From: Anaeramoeba flamelloides
Taxonomy: Eukaryota > Metamonada > Anaeramoebidae
NCBI GenBank assembly: GCA_027625915.1
Contig: JANTQA010000015.1
Span: forward strand, 1,302,001 to 1,366,000
Reading direction: 5' to 3'
Length of the DNA stretch: 64,000 nucleotides
Both the position numbers and the translations under genes were made by a program. The notes beneath the pieces are model-generated. The model was given only the letters and a program-made list of their open reading frames with translations. It was not told the origin of the DNA and made no database searches. This document shows, piece by piece, positions 11,596 to 22,647 of the stretch (the stretch's first letter is position 1; the number at the start of each line of letters is the position of its first letter).

Positions 11596-14500
11596 TCATA
11601 CAAAAAATGAACAGGTTAAATCTTCTTCTACTATCATCATTGCCCCCGCATTATCAAACTGATCACAATAATTTGGCGCACTGAAAACAGTTACCATTTT
11701 TTTATTTGAAAAAAATTTAAACCCATCTTGCACAACCTTTTAATAAAGAAAAAATAAATTATAAATGAGAATGATAGGATTAAAATGATTTGTTGTTTAT
11801 TATAATTATAGAAATAATTGAAAATGTATTGTAAATCATTTAGAAATCATCATCTTTTGTTTTCTTTGGTTGATATTTTTTTTAGGATAATTATATAATG
11901 AATTCTCTCAAACAAATCAAAAAAAAAAAAAAAAAAATCTCAAAAATAATAAACTCTTTTTCAAATAAAAGTGCACAGAAAATTCCAAAAATTATTCATA
12001 ATTGAATCAAGTTACTTTTAGTATCATTCTAAAATATAAGAAACACTTTAAAACAGAAAAAAAAACACTCAATTGAAGATTTAAAACTCATTAAAACAAA
12101 ATAATAACAATTAAAATTAAATATTTTAAAAATTGATGTGCACTTTTATTTGAAATGAGAAATCTCGTTTTGTGAATTGTAAAGAAAAAAAATAATAAAA
12201 TCAATAAAAACTGTTGAACAAGGTGAATTGGGGAAAAGTTCTTTTCATTTTATTGATAACTCTTTACACATCAAACTTTTTTTCTTTTTAGTTTCATTTT
12301 TGATATAAAGCCACAATTCATATGGGTCTTTTGTTGGAATTATTTTTTTCTTTTTTTTCTTTTTTCTTTGTTCCAGACCTCAATCCAATAACCTTCTTTC
12401 TTAATTCCTATATCTAGCTCATTTGAAATCAAAATTAAATGGTTTCTATTTCTATACTGTTAGATTATTTCCAAATTGGTTTCTTCTTATCTTGTTTTTT
12501 TTTTTTTTCATTTTCCAACTGTTCAATATCCATAAATAAAAAAATAAAAAAAAAATGAAAAAATGAATAATTAAAATGAAAATCACCAATTGAGTAATTA
12601 TCTTATTAACAATCAAATTCAATAGTATTGACGATTTGAGAGGTGTGCGCTTTTGTTTGAAAAAGAGTTTACATTACAAATAAAATTTTTGTTCAAAAGT
12701 AATTTGCAGTCTTAAAGGGGTATAATTTTTCATTTAAAAGTTATTTGTGGAGCTAAAAACTTTGTATTATTTGAATGGACTAAAAACCCTGGTATTATTT
12801 CCATATGTTAATGACTTGAAAAGTTTGATTTTTAATCAAATGAAAATTTTCATTGTCTCTAATTTTTTTTCATTTTAAAGGAGTATTTTGGGTATCAAAG
12901 GAAAAATCCGGATTTTGAAAATCATTTTTTTTTTAAGTATTTTTTCAAATATGAAAAAACAGTAATCTGTGTTACGAAGTAAATGGTTCAAATGTTCAGA
13001 GAATTAAAAAGGGGTGTTATTAATGGGAAATAATTCATCATTGCAAGATTTACGAATGGAAGAAAATTTCAAACACAATAAAATGCAAGTTGTAATTTTT
13101 TCAAAAAGAAAAGAAAAGATTGAAATTTTAGTTCATAAATGAAAAATTAAAGAACAAATTTTTTTGTTTGGAAACTGAATTGAATTAAACGAATGTATTT
13201 AGCAACTATAGGCCTTGCAATAAAAAAAAATTCAAAAACAATTACGTTTCAAAAATAAATCGAAAAAAATAAAAGAACAAAAGTGTAGAAAAATAATATT
13301 TTTTATTGTCTGGATCAAGATCTAATTTACTTGGAATTCCAAGGGTTTATTATTCCATTCCAAGTAACTTTTGTTTTGTCATTGAGATCTTTCAAGGAAA
13401 TTTTTTTCTTTATTTGTTTTTATTTTTTTCCTAATTTCTTTGGAAAAAAATTGGAAAAGAACTTTCCAAAAAAGTGAAAATAAAAAAAAATGTAAAAATC
13501 CGGAGTTTTTGTTTTTATACCGACAGAGGTGCTTTAAGTTTAAAATTTTTGATTGTCGTGATTTATTTTATTTTAATAGAAATAAACTTCCTATTTTCCT
13601 TTAAAGGGGAAATAAATAAAAAGTATTTTTAAAATTATATTCGTAATGGGGATTTCCACCAATTTAAATGATCTGATCCCTTTTTTTAAAATTAATCATA
13701 AAAATCTCTTTTTTTATTTATTGTAATCAATTTATTTGGATTACAAAATTGTTTAACCAAAATGGAAAAATTTTGAAGAAAAAACTAAAACATAGATTTT
13801 AGAAATTTGAACAAGATCTGTTGACTTGATATTCTTAAAGATTAATAAATATAGACGTTAAATATAAAAGAAATATTCAATGGTATCCAAATCCGGATTA
13901 CCCCTAATTACAATTCGAATTAGGGAATTATTGTTTAATAAAGAATTTATCAAAAATGAATTTTGTGGCCAAAAAGCCCGTTTTTGAAATTTGTTTGATA
14001 TTATGCTAAAAAACGAGTTGAAAATTAATTTTCCATCTTCACTAATAGTATTAAATTCAAATTAATAAAATTTAAATTTTATCTTAAGGGACTAGTAACT
14101 CTTATTTATTTTTTTTCCCAAAGGTAATAGAGTAATTATTTACATAAGGATACAATTAAACCCCGATATGCAACTTCATTTATCAACTTTTGAGAAATGA
14201 ATAATCATTTTTAAAAGATTTCATTTTCCCAATGAAATTTTCAGTCAAAAGATCTGATCCGTTTTTTTTTGGGCTTTAGGATCAAATTTGAAAAATAAAA
14301 ATTTGCAAAAAAATTTAATTTTGAAGAAACATCGCTTTTAGTAATTTCTGAGAGTCTTTAGGAATAATTAACGTTGAAACTTTAATCTTCTTTTAAAAAT
14401 ACAATAAAAATAAATCAAATATTGTATCCTTGAAGATCTAAAAAAATTTGAACATTTATTTTATTCACAAATATTTATTAAATTTCTTGAAATTTAAAAG

Positions 14501-16642
14501 ACTTGTCAATATATTTTTTCAAATATCAAGAGTATAAACAAGGAACAATTTGTATTAAAATCAGGTATTTGATAATATCTATATTTTTTTTTTTATTAAA
14601 AATGTGCATTTGAATTCTTTTTTTTGTTGAAAAATCTTTAAAAAATTGAGAAATAATTGTAAAGTATATTTGATAAAGTTAATCATTGGATTGTTAATGA
14701 CTTGCTGAAATAATTAAGATTGGGTTATTAATTATTAATTATAAATAATCAAATTAAAAAGTATTTCTCTAGATTATAAGTTGAATTTTCAAGGTTTTAA
14801 AAAAGTATTTCGGGAGAATTTTTAATTCGGTTTTTTGGTTCTGTTTCTCATATTTTTTCATTTAATCCCTAGAAAAAATAGATTTGGTCTGTTCTTTGAA
14901 TCAAAAAAATATATTTTTTACAAGTTTAAAATAATTATGGTATTTTTTTTGAGATTAAGTAGATTTTTTAAACTGAGTTATTATAGAACTTAGTGGTTTC
15001 ATTTTTAAAGTGTATTTTTGTACACTTCCTTTACAGGCAATAAGATTTCAATCTTGTTTCAAAGTAAATATTTTTTTTTTAAATAATTCAGAAATATGTT
15101 GGATTTTGAACTTTTCAAAAATGAGAAAAATGGATCAGTCTTTTAAAAACAATAATTCATTTCTGAAAATAGCATTAAAAGTAAGTTTGGTCTTGTAGTT
15201 ATCAGATTTTTACTTTATTTTTCAATTTCAAGTTACGGTAAAATTTTTTTTAGTTTACTAGTCCCTTAAAGTTCAATAAGTAAGGGTTAAATGAAAGCTT
15301 TAGAAATTTTGCTTTTTAATTTAATTTTGAAAAGATCTCAGTTTTTTTCAGCTAATTGTTGAGCAAAATAATTTGGTAAGTCTAAAGAAAAAATCTCGGT
15401 TTATTATTAGAAAAATGACAGTGTCAATAAAAAGAACTTACTTGGTGTGCCCTAACAATCAGATCAATTTCATTTCTCTCATTAAACCGTTCAACAACCT
15501 TTGATCCAAAAGTGTAGCTGACCCCACGATCATTTGGCCCCCATTCAGAAGTGTTCTCACATGGATCGCTCCACAATAAGTCACAAAGGATTCCACTTTC
15601 GGGGATTTCTGTTGGTCTTCTTATTTGTTTAATTTGCTCGATCACCGTCAATTCAGGAGATAAACCACCATGAACACAAAAGATTTTCTCGTCAATAAGC
15701 GCTGCTAAAGGTAAGCAATTAAAACAATCCGAAAACCTTAACCATAGATTCTCTGAATAGTGTTTAGCACCTGTTTTGTTTTGGAATTTAATTTTTAATT
15801 GAAAGTTAATAAAAGAGTTTTAATCCTCAAGCTAGAAAAAAGTAATTAAAAGAAATATTCTAATAGTGGGAATGATTATATTACAATCCATATAAAAGCC
15901 ATACGTACGATTAATGCTCCTTGCCTCGTGATTTCTATTTGTGGAAAAAATGAGAAGAAAAATTCCAGAAAAAGCCCATTAATTTGCAAAAGCTCCTTCA
16001 ACATGATTTACAAAAATAAAAAAAGAAAAAGTGTTTACCCTCGAATCATAAAAAAGTTCTCTGGAAATTTTACTTTATAGCACAACAAAAGAAGGATTGT
16101 TTCTAAACCTTGTTTTCCTCGATCTGAGTGTTTGTTTTTTGTTAATTCCAATCAAGTAGAAGAAAGAAAATTAAAAAAAAAAAAAACAATTAAAGAATGG
16201 AAGAAAAGGGACGATCAAAAAGAAAGCTGATTTACTTACCAATAAAGTCACCCAAAAATAAATAATTTGTTTTTGGTGGTTCGTCATATTTATCAAAATA
16301 ACGAACAAGATCATTAAACTGTGAATGGATATCACCTTTTTGTAAAAAATAATGAGGATCAAGAAAGATGAAGATTTAATTCGGAAAGAAACAAACAGTC
16401 GTTTTTTTATATAAAAAAAAAAACAGTCTTTATTAAAATTGTAAACAAAGTTGTCTCATACCACAAATATTTATTGGAGTTACTAATTCTAAAAGTATTG
16501 GCTGGTTTATAAAAATATTCCTTGCTAATCCAACAAGCGTATTAATTTGGATTTCGGTAATCAGTTTTAATGGGTGAACATTTGTTGTTTTATTCCGTAA
16601 CTTTTTGATTATCGAACCAACGTCCAATTCATTCGAGAGCAT
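11596..16642 (-). CDS. PP1-like Ser/Thr protein phosphatase catalytic subunit (six exons)
   Basis: Exons read on the minus strand: 16642-16462, 16335-16240, 16123-16039, 15934-15885, 15770-15442 and 11736-11596. They join in frame to 293 residues with a TGA stop. All PPP-family metal ligands are present with PP1 numbering shifted by two: D62 and H64 (GDIHSQ), D90 (GDFIDRG), N122 (GNHE), H171 (VHGG) and H246 (RAHQ). The last exon supplies VVQDGFKFF and the PP1 signature FSAPNYC (C271). PP1 affinity is clear from [16 protein letters not shown] and DNAGAMM. Oddities: GDxHG has become GDIHS, the tail after SF is absent (PP1 has about 30 more residues), and intron 5 is 3.7 kb while introns 1-4 are 104-126 nt. 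The enzyme should dephosphorylate Ser/Thr through regulatory subunits. The start is the first ATG of exon 1, placed as in PP1. Confidence 0.88.
11951..12670. mobile_element. Non-autonomous DNA element with about 28-bp inverted ends, copy 1
   Basis: The left end reads AAACTCTTTTTCAAATAAAA followed by GTGCACA. The right end is the reverse complement with few differences (GTGTGCGCTTTTGTTTGAAA then AAGAGTTT). A third, internal copy of the terminal motif in inverted orientation lies at about 12126-12145, so the left 195 bp is itself a hairpin-like subunit. There is no coding capacity. A diverged copy is at 44829-45541 in the same orientation. It sits inside intron 5 of the PP1-like gene. The superfamily is unknown and the target duplication is not obvious. 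Confidence 0.7.
12883..13560 (+). repeat. Dispersed 680-bp repeat, copy 1
   Basis: This stretch matches 28185-28872 in reverse complement over nearly its full length, with many small differences. It includes distinctive blocks such as AACTATAGGCCTTGCAATAA and AATCCGGATTTTGAAAATCA. Neither copy has an open frame or clear terminal repeats. It is probably a decayed non-autonomous transposon. This copy lies in the PP1-like intron. Confidence 0.7.
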
Positions 16643-16701
16643 TGAGACAAAAAATACTTTTTTTTGAATAAAAAGTCAAGAAAATGAAAGATCACAATCT
16701 A

Positions 16702-17035
16702 TTTACACAACAAAAAATCTCATGACTTTTATCAAGCTTACAGCTTTTTCAAACTTTCAAACACTTTCATACAATTTAAAAAGCTTTCAAACACTTACCA
16801 ACACTTTTAAAGAGGAAATACTTTACAAAAGTGTCAAGCTTTGTACTGGTATTTGAATTACAAATGGGAAATTTTTTCACTTTGTTTACAATTTCCTTTT
16901 TCAAACAAAACTCCAATTTACAACCTGGCCCTGTAGGGAAACTCTGTTTGTCATAAATAAGGAAAATGAATTGAAAATAGTTTCCCATTTAGACTTCAAA
17001 TACCAGTAAAAGTCACAAGATTTTTTGTAGTGTAT
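16702..17035. mobile_element. Inverted-repeat element disrupted by a MITE
   Basis: The left end reads TACACAACAAAAAATCTCAT then GACTTTTAT. The right end (about 17006-17035) is its reverse complement with a few changes. The 165-bp MITE at 16844-17008 lies inside the right terminal repeat. Without it the right end reads AAGCTTTGTA/AAAGTCACAAG, continuous with the left end's complement. A degraded relative lies at about 55288-55405. Confidence 0.6.
16844..17008. mobile_element. TA-flanked MITE (CTGGTATTTGAA ends), copy 1
   Basis: The ends are CTGGTATTTGAATTACAAAT and the near reverse complement ATTTAGACTTCAAATACCAG, flanked on both sides by TA. A dinucleotide TA duplication is typical of Tc1/mariner (IS630-type) transposition, so this is probably a MITE mobilised by such an enzyme. 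It has no coding capacity. Confidence 0.7.
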
Positions 17036-18185
17036 TTTTCAAAACAAATTCACGTTCTCGAATCTTATTATTCAACTGTTTGTGAAATTGGAATTTGTTC
17101 TTTATCAAACAAGAATTTATCTTTTTATCTTGGGATTAAGACTACATACCCTAATGAAAATATTTATATTTTTCTTGAAAGTGTGCTTTACATTGCTTGA
17201 AAGTATCTCAAAATTCTATAAAGATAGATCAATTGTAAAATAAGTCGACAAGTGACTTGATTTCTTTAATAATTTCCTTTTTTGGTTTATTAGTGAGCTT
17301 TGCAAAAAGTTTTAGTTTCAAAAAAAGATCTTGCAACTATTTTCTAAATGAACAATCAGATAAAATCCTTCATATTGATTTTTCTGATTCTTTGGTAAAG
17401 TTAAATATTTTGTATTGTTGTTTTTGAGATGTTTAGAAAGCAAAAATGCCATTCCTGAAAACAATTGGCAAATTGGGTTTAATTAACAAACAAGAAAATA
17501 AAACGGAAAATTACTCTATTTTTTTAATTAATTTTTCATACATCTATCAAGATGTTTGAAACTCTTAAATGACAAACTGAACCAATGCCTGTTGTTAAAC
17601 TCTTAAAGCAAATTTTAAATGGTTAGAAAAATCCAAGAACCAAAAAATCTAAAAAAATAATTATCTCTCAAATTTAGAATAATTGAATCGGTTTTTGTTT
17701 TATGTTTTATTTGAGGTTTTGAATACTATTATATTCGAACAATCCATTCTTTTTTTTGGGGTATGTGACAAAATGACCAAATTTTATGAATTCAATATTT
17801 CTCAAAGGTTTACTTGAAATCTTTGATTGACTTTTTTACTCTAAACAAAAAGTGTTTTAATTTGATTGTTTTATAATAAAAATTAATTAATTTAATTTTT
17901 TTTTTTTTGATTATTATTGGATTAAATTTATATATATTAAAAAAAAAATAGATACTTTGTTAAAATTCAAAAAACTTTTTAAAAAGTTGGATATCGAAAG
18001 GTTTTATGGTGTGGCATTCAAATTATTTAATTTTTTTATTTATTAATTTATTTATTGTGATCACAATTGAATCCAAGTATATTTCCTTTATCTGAAATCA
18101 GTTTATTAACAACTGGGTCTTTGGTTTGTGTTTTTTTTTTATTGTGTATGTTGGCAAGAGGAACGTAAATTTTTCTTCTGTTTAT

Positions 18186-18353
18186 TACCGGTATTTGAAT
18201 TGCAAATGGGATTAATTTTCAGTTCGTTTTAAATTTCCTTTTTCTAATAAAGTGTTTTAAATCCAATCTACTTCTTTTAAATCTCTATGTGCACAAGAAG
18301 AATATAGAAAATCAAGTAAAAATATTGTACAATTTCAAATTTAAATACCAGTA
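18186..18353. mobile_element. TA-flanked MITE (CTGGTATTTGAA ends), copy 2
   Basis: It starts TA-CCGGTATTTGAATTGCAAAT and ends AATTTAAATACCAG-TA. Its 168-bp length matches the copy at 16844, and the two share internal blocks such as AATTTCCTTTTTC. No open frame is present. Confidence 0.65.
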
Positions 18354-19371
18354 TGGGTTTGATTTTTTCAATAATTTTCTTTATTAATTTTTTTAGTTAA
18401 TCTACTTTTAAAAGTTGTTGGAGGTTATGTGTGTGTTTGAGCTTGACCAGGTCATTATACTATGTTCACGTTTTGTTTGAAGATGGAGTTTCCATAAGAT
18501 GTGAAATGAAAGGGTTTTAGAAAAGTTGAAAAAAATACTGGTATTTGTTTTTTCCTCAAAACGGTATATGATTTGTCTCTTTAACATACACCTCATTGGT
18601 AAATTTCATCTTTAACAATAAATTGTTCTGAAAAGCCCCTTTTTCATTTTAAATAAATTGAATTGCTCAAAAATAAAATCACTTTATGAAATACTCTTTT
18701 TACAAAATAAAAATAATAAAATTTTCTTTCAGATTTACAACAAAAGATATTAAAATCCTGAACCATTTTATATTTATTAGTTCTGAAAACAACCTTAAAT
18801 AAATAGCTTCCCCATTAGAATTGGGAACAATGATAGATTTATTTTGAATAACTGAAGGTGATTATTTAAAAAAATTTCGATTTACAAAAAACACCTTCTT
18901 TTACAATTAACGAAAAAATAATACCTAAAGAGTATTAAGATGTATTTCAACTCTGAAATTCAAATTTTAGTTTTGGTTTCAAATTAACGATTTTTTCTTC
19001 AAAAAATCTCAAAAAAAAAATTTTACTCAAACCACTTTAAATATTCCAATTTCAAAAAACACAATGTTTTGATATTATTTTACACATTTCTAACAATAAA
19101 AAAGCCAGAAAGGTTACTCCAAAAAAAATTAAAAAAAAAATTAAATTCCAAAAACAAAGTTAAAAATTTTTTGTTCAAACTTTCCTGAATAATCCCAAAT
19201 TACAAAAAAACGACCCTAATACACCTAAAACATTTCAAAGTGAATTATTTAAAAGCTAAAAAAAAAAGAAGTAAAAAGAATAAAGATCTTTTTAAAAACT
19301 TGTAACAAAAAAACAAATTCATTTTTTTTAATTTGAACATATTATTTTACAAACTTTTAACAATTCAAAAC

Positions 19372-20733
19372 ATGATGAAAACAACAACTTATTTACCAAC
19401 AACCAATCAAGAAAGCTTCTTTTTTGGTCAAGAATTAAAGCGCAAATTTCAAGAAATTGAAAATAATCTCCATCTTGATTATAACAATTCAATGAATAAC
19501 AAGCCAAGAAGCAATTTTTTCAAATTTGGATCAAATGAAGTAGTTTTCAATGGTAGCTCTTCTTCTGAAGAATTCCTTGATTCAAATTGTTCTTTAACCT
19601 TTTCAAACGATGAGGGATCGCAGAAATTATTAGAAACGTTAGAAAAATTAGATCTCTTATTAAAGGAAGAACAAAACGGTTCTTTTTCGTTCACACCATT
19701 TTCAGAAACAGAAAACTCTGAAAACGAGAAAGAAAAAGAAGAGGAAGAAACTTTCAAGAGAACTATCAAAAATCTTCATAATTATCAAAAAAATTTACCA
19801 GCATGTAGTCTTAATCCACCTCAAAACAAAAAGAACAAAACCAAAATGAAAAAAGAACATTTTTTAAGAGACTATAGCGTTGGAAACGAAAAGCTTGAAA
19901 ATTTGATCCAAAGCAACAATTTTTCAAATTATGAGGAATTGCAAAAACAGAAGCAAAGCACAGAATGTTCGGAACACAACAACCAATTCACCTCCCAATT
20001 TGAAATTCCCAATTACTTGTCGGGCTCGGACAGACACAGCTCAACAGAAGAAGAAAATGCACAAAATAGCAAAGAATCTGTTTCTCAAAAATCAAATACT
20101 ATCGATCAATTTGAATCCTTAGAACAAAAGCTAGCCAGGTTTTCAGAACAAGAACAAGAAGAAAAAGATCAAGAGGAAGAAAAAGAAAAAAAAACACCAC
20201 TTTTATTAACACCTGAGAAAGTTGGTTGGATACCAAAAACAATAGGCGGTATGGTTTTAGACGAAGACAAATTTGAATGGATCGGGAACGATGACGAAAT
20301 TCAAGAATTCGAGGAATGCTTAAAGCAAAAAGAAACTGGCGACTTCGATAATAACATCAATGAAAAGTGTTTGCCAACTTTGATTCCAAATATTAAAGGA
20401 GAAATGACCTTTACAATCTACAACGGGATGGAATTTGACAAGAATTTAAATATGTGGGTTGGGAATGACGAAGAAATTGATTGGGGGGATGGTTTGGAAG
20501 AAAACCAATTTTTGGAGAATATTATGAATGAAAAAGAAAATAACCCCAGATATTCAATAAATGACACTTTCACAGTCACTAAAAAAAAACAATCCATTTT
20601 TGAATCCTGCGAAAATAAACACAATTCCTTATTTAATGGATGGGATCTCCAAAAAAGCAAAAACAATTCCAAACCAATCGATATCAGAAACATTTCCTTA
20701 GTCTGGAAAATCAAAAAATCAAAGCAATTATAA
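19372..20733 (+). CDS. Unrecognised acidic protein with two FDxxxxxWxGND motifs
   Basis: An intronless frame of 453 codons starts at the first ATG (19372) and ends in TAA. Most of it is low-complexity Glu/Lys/Gln/Ser/Asn-rich sequence, likely disordered. The only ordered part lies between about residues 290 and 385, where a motif occurs twice: GGMVLDEDKFEWIGNDDEI and GMEFDKNLNMWVGNDEEI. The pattern is M-x-[LF]-D-x-(4-5)-W-[IV]-G-N-D. It resembles the M-x-F-D-P-x-x-M-x-W repeats I associate with fungal Bfa1/Byr4-type septation and mitotic-exit proteins. This is a faint resemblance and a function should not be assigned from it. Its real-gene status is supported by length in AT-rich DNA and by its coding-like composition. 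Confidence 0.75.
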   Translation: MMKTTTYLPTTNQESFFFGQELKRKFQEIENNLHLDYNNSMNNKPRSNFFKFGSNEVVFNGSSSSEEFLDSNCSLTFSNDEGSQKLLETLEKLDLLLKEEQNGSFSFTPFSETENSENEKEKEEEETFKRTIKNLHNYQKNLPACSLNPPQNKKNKTKMKKEHFLRDYSVGNEKLENLIQSNNFSNYEELQKQKQSTECSEHNNQFTSQFEIPNYLSGSDRHSSTEEENAQNSKESVSQKSNTIDQFESLEQKLARFSEQEQEEKDQEEEKEKKTPLLLTPEKVGWIPKTIGGMVLDEDKFEWIGNDDEIQEFEECLKQKETGDFDNNINEKCLPTLIPNIKGEMTFTIYNGMEFDKNLNMWVGNDEEIDWGDGLEENQFLENIMNEKENNPRYSINDTFTVTKKKQSIFESCENKHNSLFNGWDLQKSKNNSKPIDIRNISLVWKIKKSKQL

Positions 20734-22590
20734 ACCATCAACTTTTTTTAATCGTATCTGATTTAATCTAATTTAATTGAATTAAATAAACTGAACATAT
20801 TAAATATAAATATCCATTTTTTATAAATAACTTATTTAATAACTTATTTATATTTGTAATTCTTACTCCAATTTTAATAATTAAAATTGTAGATAATTAA
20901 TATTAAATAAACTACATTAATTTTTTTGATCATTTTTGATTATTTTTATTATTATTTTTTTTATTTTTTCAAATATGAAATCCAGTTTAACACAGCCATT
21001 TCAAACCTGGTTCACTATTTAACTTGCATTGGATTTTTCTTTTTAACTAGACTTTCTTTAAACCCCTTTTAATTGGAATTTTAAATTGTTACTTTGTTAT
21101 TAAATCTTGAATTATTTTCCTTAATATTGAAAATACCTTCCAAAAATGAATTTTTTTAAATAATTCCAAAATGTTAAAAAAAAAATTGAAAAGATGTTTC
21201 AGAATGTTGTGGTTATTATAATTTTTTGTTTTGGAACTCCAAAATTGTTTGTGTCATATCGGATATTTCTGTTTATCCGAAGTTTAATTTAAAATAATAA
21301 TTTAAGATAAGTGAAACCCTTCAGACCACTTTTGAAATGAATGTTAAAAATAAAAGCTCTGCATTATTTGATTTTTGTTAATTATTTTCACCTTTATTGG
21401 ATTTATCCAACTTATTGAAAATTAACTTTTAAAATAGAATTGAAATTTTTTATTGATTTAAAAAGTCAAAATAGAAGAATTCAGCATTTTTAATTAAAGT
21501 ATCGTAAAAAACTATTTACTTAAAATTTTGATTATTTGAATTTGTTTTTTATTTTAGTTTACCAATAAGTTATAACAACTAATTCCACCTTAATGTACCT
21601 TAACTGCATGAAAATTCAGGTAAAAATAAAATCCAAATAGAGTAGAATTTTGAGTTTGTTTTTGTTTTTTTTTTGGTAAAGATTATCTTCCTAGAATCAG
21701 AATTTTTTTGGTGATTTGAGATTTTTTATCTGTAGTGATATTCATTCCAAGTTTGCTCATTAAGTAGGTACTAGTTCCAATCAACTATCTTGTGTGTAAA
21801 GTTTTTTCTCCCAAACTTCTTATTTTTATTAATCAAACAGTAAACTTCAAGAAAACCACCTTTGGGGGTTTTATATTTATTTGGATAAAAATAAAATCTA
21901 ATGAATTTTCATTTCATTTCAACCATCAAAAAAAAAAAAAAAACACATTTAACTTTCCTTGATTTTTGAGTTTATTTGGAAAATCAATAGATTTTCGTTA
22001 GTTTTTTTTTAATTTTTGAAAGAAACCGAAAATTTATTAAAATTTTCTTTTCATTTCAAAAAGTAAAAAAAAACCTAGAACACTTAACAATAAAACAGAA
22101 AACATCACGAAAACATATATGCTTGATGGAACTCTTTGGTCTTTTCAGAAGCACTGAATTTAATTATAGAATTTTCCTAACTTTAATATAGACATGATTA
22201 ACGATGATGAGAAATAATTTCTGTTAAAAAATGAACTGAAAAAATTGTTTCAACAAATAAAAGAAAAAAAAAAGAAAGAAAAAATTGAAATAAAAGATGG
22301 TACAAAAATAATTAGAAAAAAATTCATTAAAAGGTTTATTTAGTACACTAGGTATTTAATTCTTTGGTGGATATAGTCTCTCAATAAATAATTCAGGAAT
22401 CAATAGCACTCGTTGTTATAAAAAAAGAAGTCCAAAAATTTAATCAACTATAAATAAAACGAAATGTATACTATTATTAAATGATAAATTAGCATTTTGT
22501 TCAAAAAAATTCTTTTACAGTGCTATTTTTTAAGAAAAAATTGTTATTGGAAATTTTATTTATGTTCTTTGATTTTTTTTTTACTCAAGA

Positions 22591-22615
22591 TATATATATA
22601 TATGCGCGCGCGCGC

Positions 22616-22647
<32 letters not shown>
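22591..22647. repeat. Compound (TA)n-(CG)n-(TG)n microsatellite
   Basis: The tract passes from about seven TA units directly into about six to seven GC/CG units and then about eleven TG units. The alternating CG/TG segment is the strongest purine-pyrimidine alternation in the window, embedded in A/T DNA. Confidence 0.95.

Larger units (their letters stand above)
11737..15441 (-). other. Giant repeat-bearing intron 5 of the PP1-like gene
   Basis: The donor is CAA/GTAAGT at 15441 and the acceptor is TTAAAAG/GTT at 11737, giving 3705 nt. Inside lie a 720-bp inverted-terminal-repeat element (11951-12670), a 680-bp dispersed repeat (12883-13560), and otherwise A/T DNA. No independent gene is seen in it. 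The link between exon 5 and exon 6 is inferred from codon phase (0/0) and from perfect PP1 continuity across the junction (RAHQ to VVQDG). Confidence 0.8.
16643..19371. other. Intergenic upstream of PP1-like gene, with nested MITEs
   Basis: This divergent intergenic region (PP1-like on minus, an acidic ORF on plus) holds a 334-bp inverted-repeat element at 16702-17035 with a second MITE inside it, a second copy of that MITE at 18186-18353, and an isolated half-end of the same family at about 18537-18548. The remainder is A/T DNA. A 60-codon frame at 18408-18596 looks like chance. Confidence 0.6.

Noticed and set aside
18408-18596. 62-codon minus frame upstream of the acidic ORF
   Set aside because: It contains half of a MITE end (ACTGGTATTTG) and has no protein-like features.
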